64,000 nucleotides of DNA from the NCBI GenBank assembly GCA_045611845.1, contig JAZKXZ010000007.1, forward strand, positions 5,638 to 69,637, written 5' to 3'. Made by a program: the position numbers and the translations under genes. This DNA comes from Enterocola sp045611845. Lineage in GTDB: Bacteria; Bacteroidota; Bacteroidia; Bacteroidales; Paludibacteraceae. The notes beneath the pieces were generated by a model. The model had not been told where the DNA came from. It did no database searches and saw only the letters and a list, made by a program, of their open reading frames with translations. Below are positions 43,655-53,162 of this stretch, piece after piece; positions within the stretch are counted from its first letter, which is position 1, and every line of letters starts with the position of its first letter.

Positions 43655-44863
43655 ATGAAACACATAATAATACTTGGCGATGGCATGGCAGACGAACGCA
43701 TCGCCGCACTAAACAACAAAACACCACTAGAGGCAGCAAACAAGCCTTATATGGACCTTTTAGCAAAAAAAGGACGTTGCGGCCTACTTCACACCGTGCC
43801 AGAAGGTTTCAAACCGGGCAGTGAAATAGCAAATATGTGCGTGCTTGGCTACGATGTGAGAACAGAATTTGAAGGTCGTGGTTCGCTAGAAGCTGCGAGC
43901 ATTGGCGTTGCTATTCAAGAAGGCGAAATGGCTATGCGTTGCAACCTTATCTGCATGGAAGACGGTAAGATTAAAAACCACTCTGCTGGTCATATCTCAA
44001 ACGAAGAAGCAAAAGAATTAATCGAGTTTCTACAAGCAGAACTTGGCGACGATATTTTCTGTTTCCACAACGGCATTTCATATCGTCACCTACTTATTAT
44101 GAAAGGTGGCGACAAACGCGTTACTTGCACTCCTCCACACGATGTGCCAGGAGCAAAAGTAGAAGATGTGCTTGTGAAAGCAGACGTAGAAGAAGCAAAT
44201 AAAACTGCCGAACTACTAAATAAACTTACACTAAAAAGCCAAGAACTTCTTGAAAATCACCCAGTTAATCTAAAAAGAAAAGCAGAAGGCAAAGACCCTG
44301 CAAATAGTATTTGGGTGTGGTCTCCAGGTTATAGACCAAGCATGAAAACTCTAAAAGAGAAATTTGGCATTGGCAGCGGAGCTGTAATTTCTGCTGTAGA
44401 TTTAATCAAAGGTATTGGCATTTATGCCGGACTAGAATCTATAGAAGTAGAAGGTGCAACAGGTCTTTACAACACAAATTACGAAGGCAAAGCAGAAGCA
44501 GCTATCAACGCACTTAAAGAAAACGACTTTGTTTTCCTACACGTAGAAGCAAGCGACGAAGCTGGTCACGAAGGCGATGTGGACCTAAAAGTAAAAACTA
44601 TTGAGTACCTAGATAGCAGAATTGTAAAACCTATTTACGAGGAAGTAATCAAATGGGACGAGCCTGTAAGCATTGCTATTCTTCCAGACCACCCTACTCC
44701 TTGCGCCATTAAAACACATACTGCATCAGCAATACCATTTATTATTTATAACCCAGAAAAAGAAGCTGATAAAGTAGAAGTTTATGACGAATTTTCTGTA
44801 ATAGAAGGTTCTTACGGAGTTTTAAACGAAGATGAATTTATAAAATCATTCCTAAAAAAATGA
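43655..44863 (+). CDS. apgM: ApgM-like enzyme, proposed homoserine kinase
   Basis: The 402-aa protein belongs to the cofactor-independent phosphoglycerate mutase family of archaeal type (alkaline phosphatase fold). Typical motifs are IIILGDGMADERI, FKPGSEIANMCVLGYD, NHSAGHISNEEAKE, VEASDEAGHEGD and DHPTPCAIKTHT. In Bacteroidetes and some other bacteria this subfamily is encoded beside threonine synthase where no classical thrB exists, and has been proposed to be a homoserine kinase. Here its stop overlaps the thrC start by 4 nt (ATGA), which favours threonine synthesis over glycolysis. A mutase role cannot be excluded from sequence. Confidence 0.88.
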   Translation: MKHIIILGDGMADERIAALNNKTPLEAANKPYMDLLAKKGRCGLLHTVPEGFKPGSEIANMCVLGYDVRTEFEGRGSLEAASIGVAIQEGEMAMRCNLICMEDGKIKNHSAGHISNEEAKELIEFLQAELGDDIFCFHNGISYRHLLIMKGGDKRVTCTPPHDVPGAKVEDVLVKADVEEANKTAELLNKLTLKSQELLENHPVNLKRKAEGKDPANSIWVWSPGYRPSMKTLKEKFGIGSGAVISAVDLIKGIGIYAGLESIEVEGATGLYNTNYEGKAEAAINALKENDFVFLHVEASDEAGHEGDVDLKVKTIEYLDSRIVKPIYEEVIKWDEPVSIAILPDHPTPCAIKTHTASAIPFIIYNPEKEADKVEVYDEFSVIEGSYGVLNEDEFIKSFLKK

Positions 44864-46170
44864 AATACTATAGCACTAACAAAAAAGTAGAAAATGTTTC
44901 TTTAGAAGAAGCAGTAGTAAAAGGACTTGCAGACGACAAAGGCTTATTTATGCCTTACGAAATAAAAAAACTTCCTGCAGAGTTTTATGAAAACATAGAC
45001 AAAATGACTTTCCAAGAAATGTCTTTTGAAGTAGCAAAAGCATTCTTTGGCGAAGACGTGGAAGAAGAAGCTCTTAAACAAATTGTTTACGATACACTTA
45101 GCTTCGATGTGCCACTTGTACAGGTGAGCGACCGCATCTACAGCTTAGAACTTTTCCATGGTCCAACACTTGCATTTAAAGACGTAGGCGGACGTTTTAT
45201 GTCTCGTCTTCTATCATATTTCATCAAAAAACAAGGAGCAGACAAAAATGTAAACGTGCTTGTAGCTACTTCTGGCGATACCGGTAGTGCTGTAGCAAAC
45301 GGTTTCCTTGGAGTTGAAGGCATCAACGTTTATGTACTTTATCCAAAAGGACTTGTAAGTGCTATTCAAGAATGCCAATTCACCACACTTGGCAAAAACA
45401 TCACTGCACTTGAAGTAGAAGGTACATTTGACGATTGCCAACGCCTAGTAAAATCTGCATTTATGGACGCAGAACTTAACGAAAAATTCAAACTTACATC
45501 TGCAAACTCTATAAATGTTGCACGCTTCTTACCACAATCTTTCTATTATTTCTATGCTTACGCACAACTTAAAAAACTAGGCAAAGAAAAAGAAGCAGTT
45601 ATCTGCGTACCAAGTGGTAACTTTGGAAACATCACTGCTGGTCTATTTGCAAAACATATGGGTCTGCCTGTGAAACGTTTCATTGCAGCAAACAACAGAA
45701 ACGACATTTTCTTTGAATATCTAAAAACAGGTGAATACAATCCTCGCCCATCTGTGGCAACACTTGCTAATGCTATGGACGTAGGTGACCCAAGCAACTT
45801 TGCTCGTGTTATCGACCTTTATGGATATTCTCACGCTAACATCTGCAAAGAAATTGGCGGTGCAAGATATACAGACGAAGACATCACAGAAACCATTAAA
45901 GCATGTTATAAAAACACTGGTTATCTGCTAGATCCACACGGAGCTTGCGGTTACCAAGCGCTTTACGACCTACTTCAAAATGGCGAACAAGGTGTATTCC
46001 TAGAAACAGCTCACCCTGCTAAATTCCTTTCTACTGTAGAAAATATCATCGGTGAAAAAGTAGAAATCCCTGCAAAACTTCAAGAGTTTATGAAAGGCAC
46101 AAAACAAAGCGTAGAAATTAGCAAAGAGTTTGATGATTTTAAATTGTTCTTGCTGAACAATTTAAAATAG
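44860..46170 (+). CDS. thrC: Threonine synthase
   Basis: This PLP enzyme converts O-phosphohomoserine to threonine. The 436-aa length and sequence fit the family: YYSTNKK at the start, GPTLAFKDVGGRFM with the PLP lysine (about residue 107), the phosphate-binding VATSGDTGSAVANGF, and SANSINVARFLPQ. It is translationally coupled to the ApgM-like gene, which would supply its substrate. The TAG stop is followed directly by a heptamer array. Aspartokinase/homoserine dehydrogenase is not in this window. Confidence 0.96.
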   Translation: MKYYSTNKKVENVSLEEAVVKGLADDKGLFMPYEIKKLPAEFYENIDKMTFQEMSFEVAKAFFGEDVEEEALKQIVYDTLSFDVPLVQVSDRIYSLELFHGPTLAFKDVGGRFMSRLLSYFIKKQGADKNVNVLVATSGDTGSAVANGFLGVEGINVYVLYPKGLVSAIQECQFTTLGKNITALEVEGTFDDCQRLVKSAFMDAELNEKFKLTSANSINVARFLPQSFYYFYAYAQLKKLGKEKEAVICVPSGNFGNITAGLFAKHMGLPVKRFIAANNRNDIFFEYLKTGEYNPRPSVATLANAMDVGDPSNFARVIDLYGYSHANICKEIGGARYTDEDITETIKACYKNTGYLLDPHGACGYQALYDLLQNGEQGVFLETAHPAKFLSTVENIIGEKVEIPAKLQEFMKGTKQSVEISKEFDDFKLFLLNNLK

Positions 46171-46208
46171 TTAGGAGTTTGGAGTTAGGAGTTAGGAGTT
46201 AGGAGTTA
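46171..46208 (+). repeat. Heptamer array (TTAGGAG)x5 + TTA, second unit TTTGGAG
   Basis: It starts right after the thrC TAG stop and is 38 bp long like those at 34731 and 41283. The second unit has one change (TTTGGAG). It ends 21 nt before the next ATG. Confidence 0.95.
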
Positions 46209-46229
46209 TTTTAATAAAACGAATAATTA

Positions 46230-48104
46230 ATGTCCAATAAAATCAACAACATAAAAAAGATTTTATACTCTTCTTTGGAAGAAAAAAGACTGGGTAGAGC
46301 ATTAGCACAGATAGCACTTATAGCATCTGGGGCTAATGCCGAACGTCTTTCTGAAATTAAAGAAAACTACCAACGACTACTCAATTTCTACTTTGCGTCA
46401 CCTACCGACGACCCAAATAGAGACGCTGTTTACAAAAATCTTATCAAAGAAACGTACGAACTCATAGACGATGTTTGCGCAGAGAAAAAGAGCAAGGATA
46501 TGAGTTACAACCCTGCATTTTCTGCTTTCTGGCAAGAAAATAGAATTACAGAAGAATTAAAAACCAAGGCTGGGGAGTTGTTACGCAACGATGAGAACGA
46601 AGTTGATACCTGCCTTAGTGTTTCTGCCATTACAATTAGTTGCATAGAGGTGTTCGACGCAGAAAAAATTATTCTTCTTATCAAATTTTCAAACCACACA
46701 AACAGCAAAATTGCAACACGCGCATTTGTTGGGCTACTTATTTGTCTTCAAGTACACAAAAATAGATATTCATTATACCCAAATATTAACAATGAATTAA
46801 ATCTACTTTTCAACTCTGACGAAAAGATTCACCTAGCGCAAACCATTTATAAACAACTTATTAGGTCGAAAGAAACCGAAAAGATTACCAAGGAGATTAA
46901 AGATAATATTCTTCCACTTATCAACAAGATTGCTCCAAAAATAAAAGACGATTTTAGCATAACAAAAAACAAAGATTGGGACGAAGAAACTGAAAATATT
47001 CAGCAAATGCTAGAAGATAGCGGCATTAGCAAAAAAATGGAAAACTTCCAAGGACTAATGCAAGAGGGGTCAGATACCAATTATAGTTCATTCTGTATGC
47101 TAAAAGATATGTACTTCTTTGATAGCATAGAAAATTGGTTCTTGCCTTTCTATCACGACAACAAAGAACTAGATGGTCTTAGAAACGACAACCCAGAAAT
47201 CTTAGATTTAGTAGATAATATTATGTTTCTGTGCGATAGCGACAAATATTCATTTTGCCTAAATCTAAATAGAATACCTACTAGTGCAAGAGGAAATCTA
47301 TCTGAGCAACTGAAAGTTACATCCGACAACAAGGCAGAAACTCCAGACTCTAAAAAAGATATTTCGAACCTTTATATTCAAGATTTATATCGTTTCTACA
47401 AACTTTATAAAGGCAAAGAGCAACTGCTAGACCCATTTGCTATAGATTATAATATCTACAATTCGCCGTTCTTTAGATTCCTAAATGAAGAAAACACCTA
47501 TCTGTCTGAACTAGCAGATTTTTACTTCACCAAGGAACAATATCAAGATGCATTATACGCTTTTCAAGCAAAAAAAGCTGAAACACAAGATATTACCTCA
47601 ATAGAAGAAAGCGTAGAAACCTACAAGAAAATAGGTTATTGCCACCAAAAACTTATGGATTACAGAAAGGCAATAGACGCTTACGAAAAATGTGAAATTA
47701 TAGAAGAAGGCAACTTGTGGGTAAACAAAAACATTGCATATTGCTACAAAAAACTATCAAAATACGACTCTGCCCTTAAATATTACCAAATAGCAGACTC
47801 ACTTTCAGAAAACAACATTAGCATTATCTTCAATTTGGCTATTTGTTTCACAGAACTTAAGGAGTTTGAAAAGGGACTAAACTGCTTCAACAAAATAGAA
47901 TATCTAGAAGTGGAAGCCACTCATAGCGAGGCGTATTATCTATACAAAGGTCACTGTCTATGGGCTAGCGGCAAAAAAATGGAAGCCCTAGAAAACTACA
48001 AAAAATATCCATACGACAAACTTTTCGAAGCACTACAAACATCTTCTGTAGGCTTCACCCCTATCGAAACCATCTACATCTCCGACTTCGTGAGATATAA
48101 TTAA
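46230..48104 (+). CDS. TPR-repeat protein of unknown function
   Basis: The 624-aa protein has no signal peptide. The N-terminal 420 residues are predicted helical and of no recognised family. The C-terminal part (about 425-600) holds four or five tetratricopeptide repeats, for example YQDALYAFQAKKAE, YRKAIDAYEKCEI, YDSALKYYQIADSL and FEKGLNCFNKIEYL. TPRs make protein-protein contacts, so this is probably a cytoplasmic scaffold or adaptor. It starts after the thrC heptamer array and ends 11 nt before dsbD, so it may be co-transcribed with both; nothing shows what it binds. Confidence 0.75.
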   Translation: MSNKINNIKKILYSSLEEKRLGRALAQIALIASGANAERLSEIKENYQRLLNFYFASPTDDPNRDAVYKNLIKETYELIDDVCAEKKSKDMSYNPAFSAFWQENRITEELKTKAGELLRNDENEVDTCLSVSAITISCIEVFDAEKIILLIKFSNHTNSKIATRAFVGLLICLQVHKNRYSLYPNINNELNLLFNSDEKIHLAQTIYKQLIRSKETEKITKEIKDNILPLINKIAPKIKDDFSITKNKDWDEETENIQQMLEDSGISKKMENFQGLMQEGSDTNYSSFCMLKDMYFFDSIENWFLPFYHDNKELDGLRNDNPEILDLVDNIMFLCDSDKYSFCLNLNRIPTSARGNLSEQLKVTSDNKAETPDSKKDISNLYIQDLYRFYKLYKGKEQLLDPFAIDYNIYNSPFFRFLNEENTYLSELADFYFTKEQYQDALYAFQAKKAETQDITSIEESVETYKKIGYCHQKLMDYRKAIDAYEKCEIIEEGNLWVNKNIAYCYKKLSKYDSALKYYQIADSLSENNISIIFNLAICFTELKEFEKGLNCFNKIEYLEVEATHSEAYYLYKGHCLWASGKKMEALENYKKYPYDKLFEALQTSSVGFTPIETIYISDFVRYN

Positions 48105-48115
48105 GTTCTGCCAAA

Positions 48116-49993
48116 ATGAGAAAATTTAAAAGCATATTATTACTGTTTCTGATTCCACTTTGTGCTGTGGCACAATTTAGTGTGAGCATGGGCGGATTGG
48201 CTGTAAATCCAATGCAAATGGAAACCCCTGTTACTTGGAGTGCTGAGGCACAGCAAGAAGATGCTTCTAAGGTAACAATTAGCCTTAAAGCTGCAATTGT
48301 AGAAGGTTGGCACCTTTATTCTCAACACCAAAACGGCACGGGTTTGCCTTTGAAACTTAGTTTAGACCAAACTGCAGACTTTAGACCCAATAACTCACTT
48401 TTTTGGAACGAAACTCCAAAATACTCAGAGGAATTTGAACCTATATTAAAAACCACAGAAAGGTATCTTGCTGGCGAAGCAACATTTTCTACCTCTATTA
48501 TAAGAGCAACCGCAGATTCTTTTGCAGTAGTGATAAAAATAGAAGGACAAGCTTGCCAAGATGACGGCATGTGCGTGCCAATAGAAGAAACTATTACTGT
48601 GCAAGTACCTGCCACAAGTGCATCTGCGCGTGCAGAAAATTCAGAAGAAAACCTTCTTTGGTTCTTCCTACTTGCATTTGGCGGTGGTCTGCTAGGTATT
48701 CTTACTCCTTGCGTGCTTCCAATGATACCAATGACAGTGTCATACTTCCTAAAACACGGAGGCAAGCGTTACGCAGTATTTTATGGCATATCAATAGTGC
48801 TAATCTACATTTTACTTGGTCTTGTACTTTCAATACTTTTAGGACACGACTTTGCAAATATCCTTAGCACACACTGGCTACCAAACATACTATTTACCCT
48901 TATCTTCATAATTTTCGCACTTTCACTTTTCGGATATTATGAAATTTCGCTTCCAAGCAAATGGGTAAACACATCTGTAAAAAATGAAGAAAGAGCAGGC
49001 TACGTAGGCGTATTCTTTATGGCGCTAACACTAGTTTTAGTCTCATTCTCTTGTACACTACCTATTGCAGGAGCAGTGGCACTAGGCGCAGCCAACGGTA
49101 GTTTCTTGAAGCCACTTATTGGCATGCTAGGTTTCTCACTTGCATTTGCACTGCCTTTTGGACTATTTGCATTCTTCCCAAACCTACTAAACAAAATGCC
49201 AAAATCATCTTCATGGATGGGCACACTTAAAGTAATACTTGGTTTTGTGGAACTTGCATTTGCGCTAAAATTCTTTAGCGTGCCAGACCAAACATATCAC
49301 TGGGGATTGCTTTCGCGCGAGCTTTACCTTGGCATTTGGATAGTTCTTTTCACACTTTTAGGTCTATATTTATTAGGTGTAATTAAATTCCCAATAAACG
49401 ACGGAGAAAAACCAAAAATCACTTGGCAAAGAATAGTTTCTGCCAATATCTCATTCATTTTCGTTGTTTATATGATAACAGGCTACTTCGGCGCTCCACT
49501 AGAGATACTTTCTGGTTGGCTTCCGCCTAAAACCTATAAAATAGAAAGCACAGAAAGTATTCAGCACTCTGGCAAACTACAAGGCATACACGGCGTGAAA
49601 TCATATTTCGACTACAACGATGCATTGGCCGTGGCCAAAGAAACAGGCAAACCATTGTTTATTGACTTCACAGGACATGGTTGCGTAAACTGCCGCAAAA
49701 TGGAAGAACTTGTGCTTTCAAATGCAGAAATTATAAACATCCTAAACGAAAAATATGTGGTTTGTGCACTTTATGTAGATGATAAGGTGATAAAACTAGA
49801 CGAGCCATACATCACTGCCGAAGGCACCACATTAGAATATTTAGGACAAAAGAACACCTATATCCAAAGCAAAATCTACGGCTACAACGCTCAGCCTTGT
49901 TACCTTATTATAGATGGCACCACTGGGGCAATGATAAAAGATGCGATGTTCTACGAAACAGATGTAGAAAAGTTTGTAGAGTATTTAAGATAG
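48116..49993 (+). CDS. dsbD: Thiol:disulfide interchange protein DsbD
   Basis: This inner-membrane protein passes electrons from cytoplasmic thioredoxin to periplasmic disulfide proteins. The 625-aa protein has all three parts. A signal peptide and N-terminal periplasmic domain carry the Cys pair GQACQDDGMC (about 144-151). A transmembrane CcdA-like core of eight helices contains GILTPCVLPMIPMTVSYF and SFSCTLPIAG. A C-terminal thioredoxin domain has GHGCVNCRKME (about residue 520). The cysteine-rich giant surface proteins in this window would need disulfide control in the periplasm, so a link is plausible but not shown. It is followed by the intergenic copy of the dispersed repeat. Confidence 0.95.
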   Translation: MRKFKSILLLFLIPLCAVAQFSVSMGGLAVNPMQMETPVTWSAEAQQEDASKVTISLKAAIVEGWHLYSQHQNGTGLPLKLSLDQTADFRPNNSLFWNETPKYSEEFEPILKTTERYLAGEATFSTSIIRATADSFAVVIKIEGQACQDDGMCVPIEETITVQVPATSASARAENSEENLLWFFLLAFGGGLLGILTPCVLPMIPMTVSYFLKHGGKRYAVFYGISIVLIYILLGLVLSILLGHDFANILSTHWLPNILFTLIFIIFALSLFGYYEISLPSKWVNTSVKNEERAGYVGVFFMALTLVLVSFSCTLPIAGAVALGAANGSFLKPLIGMLGFSLAFALPFGLFAFFPNLLNKMPKSSSWMGTLKVILGFVELAFALKFFSVPDQTYHWGLLSRELYLGIWIVLFTLLGLYLLGVIKFPINDGEKPKITWQRIVSANISFIFVVYMITGYFGAPLEILSGWLPPKTYKIESTESIQHSGKLQGIHGVKSYFDYNDALAVAKETGKPLFIDFTGHGCVNCRKMEELVLSNAEIINILNEKYVVCALYVDDKVIKLDEPYITAEGTTLEYLGQKNTYIQSKIYGYNAQPCYLIIDGTTGAMIKDAMFYETDVEKFVEYLR

Positions 49994-50004
49994 TTATGAA
50001 TTAA

Positions 50005-50104
50005 TGTGCAAACGAGCGGAGAACCAAGCTTGCTTGAGTTATCCCGACGTGTTGATGACCGTCAGGGAATAATGCAGCCATTAATCACGAGCGTAGCGAG
50101 TAAT
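50005..50104 (+). repeat. Dispersed 100-bp repeat, intergenic copy
   Basis: It matches the coding copy at 36321-36420 at 92 of 100 positions. It contains TCCCGACG ... CGTCAGGGA and a near-palindrome, TTAATCACGAGCGTAGCGAG. It lies 11 nt after the dsbD TAG stop. Its reading frame equivalent to that of the coding copy is also open, up to TAA just after the element. Confidence 0.9.
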
Positions 50105-50123
50105 TAACCCTTAATCATAATAT

Positions 50124-50160
50124 AAAAAAATTAGGAATTGTTTGATTCCTAATTTTTTTT
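50124..50160. terminator. Terminator after dsbD and the repeat
   Basis: AAAAAAATTAGGAAT (50124-50138) pairs with ATTCCTAATTTTTTTT (50145-50160) around a 6-nt loop and ends in a long T-run. It separates dsbD from the second surface locus. Confidence 0.85.
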
Positions 50161-50163
50161 TGC

Positions 50164-50171
50164 TAAATTTG
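50164..50171 (+). promoter_or_regulatory. -7 box of the 980-aa gene
   Basis: TAAATTTG matches TAnnTTTG, 14 nt before the ATG at 50186 and directly behind the terminator. Confidence 0.6.
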
Positions 50172-50185
50172 TCACAACCTTAACT

Positions 50186-53128
50186 ATGAAATCGTCACTT
50201 TTCTCAAATATAATACGTGAGAAATATGCCTACACGTGCCTTAAACTAATATTATCTTTGGCACTACTATGCATATTTTCGTCTTCTGCCTTTGCTATAT
50301 CTGCAGGCACAGTCATATACTTTGATAATACTTCATCACAGTGGACTGATGTTTATGTCGCCATTACCTCTTCAAACAACACTAGTAAAACACAAGATAA
50401 TTACTGCCCAAAAGAAGACACTTGGCTTGGCAAAATGGCTCTTTTAGAGGGTAGCACCTACTATTTTGTAGTTCCTCAAGACTATAGTGGTGATAAAATT
50501 TCATTCTTTAGCAAAGACATTTCCACTTATGACCAAGTTTGGGAAGTTAACACTTCTATAAACCAAACTTACACTTCTCCAAACAATGTATTTACAGCAA
50601 AAACAAATCCTACATATAATAACGGAAGGAATTCCTATTTCTATTCTGGCACATGGTCTGCTGCACCTAGTATTACTGCAAGTAAAAATAATCCAATAGA
50701 AAAAGGTGTAGAAGTTACTCTTACTGCAAGTAACATATCTGCCTCTTGCACATGGGAATACTCTACAGACGGTGGTAAAACATGGACTACATGTAGTGAA
50801 TCACCATCAGGAACAAATAATAATACTATCACTGTAAATCCAGTGGTTGATACTGTTTATAGAGTGAAATCAAATGGAAAATATGGAGTTTACAATGTTG
50901 ATGTAGATGATTTTGTTTTTGCATTCACTGGCGGTGTAAACGGTACAAATTCATGGGATACATCTCCACCAAAAGAAAATATTTTTGAAAAGGTAAGTGA
51001 AGGAAAATATGTGCTTAGTTTTGAATACAACAAAAAATCTAACTCTTCAGACAACAACTTTAAAATCCTAAAAAAAGACGAAGGCGAGGCCAACTACGAA
51101 TGGACTTGGGAGTCTCAAATTACAGTTGCTAACGGAGCAAATATTTCTGGCGACACAGGAGACCTTACCATTAATAACTTCAACAACGGTGACATTGTTA
51201 GTCTTGTGCTAACAAAAAACGACGATGGCAGTTATACCCTATCTGCTGAAAAAGGATATATTTTTAAAATAGTAGCAGATAAACCAAATCCAATCAATCA
51301 AGGAGAAGACATTACCCTCACTGTAAAAGGTGCAGAGCGTCCTGTTACATGGTCGTACTCATACGATGGCATCAACTGGACCCCATACGAAGACACTACA
51401 TCTGGTTCGTTCAACGAAGTTATAAAACCACATCCACTTATCCCTACCTTCTATAAAGCAGAAGATGGGGTTTCTGAGTCTATATATCACTTAGAAGTGG
51501 TTCTTAAATGTGAAGGTAGAACACAAACTCACCTAAATCTCGACTTCGGCACTTTAAGTTCTGCCTCTGCACGTATGAAAGTAGAAGACGTAGATAATAA
51601 AGGAGAAATCAATGCAAGCGTATATCAGTTCTCGCCTGCTGGCAAAGAGTTACATGATGGTTTTTATGCTGTAATTGCTAACCCTGTTCACTGTGGTAGA
51701 GGAAACAAAAGTACTGCAGATGGATGTGTTAAAACAGATTGTTTAGGGAATGTAAATTCATCTGGAGATTATTGGTACAATGACATTACAGACCACACAG
51801 GAAACACAAATGGCGGTATGCTTATGGTAAACTGTAAAGACAAAGGAGAATTAATATACAGTTACACTGCTACTGGTTTGTGTAAAAACATGTACATGAC
51901 ATTCTCTGCATGGTTTGCAAATGCAGCAATAGAATCTAGTAACACCCCTATCAATGCCAGACTAAGAGTTCTAGACATGCACGGTGCAGAAATTGTATCT
52001 GCACGTATGGACGTTCCTGCTATATCTCCATCTGATGGTTGGAAACAAGGTAACACAGCCTTCTTCTCTGGCGAGAATAGCAGTCTTACAATCCAAATTA
52101 TAAACAATGGCGTTTCTGGTTACGGCAACGACATATTAATTGACGATATTGTATTTATGTCTTGCGTGCCACAAGTATCTATGAATAGTTTGATGGAAGT
52201 GCAATGTGGTGAATTTACAGAAATTTCTGTTAAAACAGAAAACATTGAGCACATCTTCAATGGTCAACCATACTATCTATGGCAAAGGTATAACTACACC
52301 ACACAAAAATGGGATAATATTGCAGACGACCCAGACACAAGCGATTCTTCACATGGTGGTAGTGGAGTCGGCAAAACTATATACAATTATGAAACACAGT
52401 ACGAACCAGTAAACAAACCAAAATTTAGAGTTGTAATGTCGTCAGACAAAGAAGTAGCATTAAAAGTTGGTTCAGACGAATTCCCTGTTTGTATCAACTA
52501 CGCTATCACAGACGAACAAATAGCAGATTGTGGTTGCGCCGAGCAGTTTATTAGTTTATCAAGTGGATCAGACAACCAAACAGTATGTCAAAACTCTCCT
52601 ATATCAAATGTAACATATAAAGCCGAAGGTTATCACACCATAGGCATTGGTATAAAAGGTGATTTACCTAGAGGTCTTACAAGCTCAACAAATGGCACTG
52701 AACTTACCCTTAGTGGCACTCCTACCGACCCTGGTACCTATGTTATTACACTATATACTATAGGTGAAACTGGGCTTGCTTGTGAAGAAAAAGAAATACA
52801 AATGACTCTTGTGGTAAAAGAAGCTCCAACACTAACATTAGTCGATGGTCTATTAGACCAAATGTTGTGCAAAGGCGACCCTACTACATCACTGCAAATA
52901 GAATTTGGGGGTTCTGCCACCGGTTTAACACTCACGGGATTCCCTAATGAGTCCACCCCACTTGAGTCTGGTAAGACATTAGAAATACCAGGATATACAC
53001 CTACTAATGTAGTTTCATTTACAATTAGCACAACAGGACAAGACCCTGTATGCGCTGCGGCCACATTAACAGGCAGTGTAAAATTTTATGAAACCCCAGC
53101 GGGACCTAATATTGTAGAAAAGAAATAA
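50186..53128 (+). CDS. Large exported modular protein without sorting domain (980 aa)
   Basis: The protein starts with a signal peptide (to about residue 38). It contains a starch-binding-like module (GTVIYFDNTSSQWTDVYVAI), an Ig-like domain, a second glycan-binding-like module, another Ig-like domain, and a jelly-roll-like module (about 455-680: FYAVIANPVHCGRGN, DHTGNTNGGMLMVN, YGNDILIDDIVFMSC) shared with the 3028- and 1258-aa proteins of the first locus. Further Ig-like domains follow. It ends abruptly after an Ig-like domain with ETPAGPNIVEKK and has no C-terminal sorting domain, although its paralogues do. Two more exported proteins follow at 34 and 22 nt, the last with a sorting domain. 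It may be held at the surface through those partners, or be periplasmic. Confidence 0.8.
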   Translation: MKSSLFSNIIREKYAYTCLKLILSLALLCIFSSSAFAISAGTVIYFDNTSSQWTDVYVAITSSNNTSKTQDNYCPKEDTWLGKMALLEGSTYYFVVPQDYSGDKISFFSKDISTYDQVWEVNTSINQTYTSPNNVFTAKTNPTYNNGRNSYFYSGTWSAAPSITASKNNPIEKGVEVTLTASNISASCTWEYSTDGGKTWTTCSESPSGTNNNTITVNPVVDTVYRVKSNGKYGVYNVDVDDFVFAFTGGVNGTNSWDTSPPKENIFEKVSEGKYVLSFEYNKKSNSSDNNFKILKKDEGEANYEWTWESQITVANGANISGDTGDLTINNFNNGDIVSLVLTKNDDGSYTLSAEKGYIFKIVADKPNPINQGEDITLTVKGAERPVTWSYSYDGINWTPYEDTTSGSFNEVIKPHPLIPTFYKAEDGVSESIYHLEVVLKCEGRTQTHLNLDFGTLSSASARMKVEDVDNKGEINASVYQFSPAGKELHDGFYAVIANPVHCGRGNKSTADGCVKTDCLGNVNSSGDYWYNDITDHTGNTNGGMLMVNCKDKGELIYSYTATGLCKNMYMTFSAWFANAAIESSNTPINARLRVLDMHGAEIVSARMDVPAISPSDGWKQGNTAFFSGENSSLTIQIINNGVSGYGNDILIDDIVFMSCVPQVSMNSLMEVQCGEFTEISVKTENIEHIFNGQPYYLWQRYNYTTQKWDNIADDPDTSDSSHGGSGVGKTIYNYETQYEPVNKPKFRVVMSSDKEVALKVGSDEFPVCINYAITDEQIADCGCAEQFISLSSGSDNQTVCQNSPISNVTYKAEGYHTIGIGIKGDLPRGLTSSTNGTELTLSGTPTDPGTYVITLYTIGETGLACEEKEIQMTLVVKEAPTLTLVDGLLDQMLCKGDPTTSLQIEFGGSATGLTLTGFPNESTPLESGKTLEIPGYTPTNVVSFTISTTGQDPVCAAATLTGSVKFYETPAGPNIVEKK

Positions 53129-53162
53129 AATTTAATTATAAACCAATTTAATATTTATCGTT

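Noticed and set aside
43655..44863. Plain glycolytic phosphoglycerate mutase
   Set aside because: The family match is real, but the overlap with thrC and the known subfamily distribution point to homoserine phosphorylation. The glycolytic role is kept only as an alternative.
49994..50104. Intergenic repeat copy as a small protein gene
   Set aside because: One frame is open (VQTSGEPS...), but this only mirrors the coding copy. There is no promoter or independent start, and a terminator follows.
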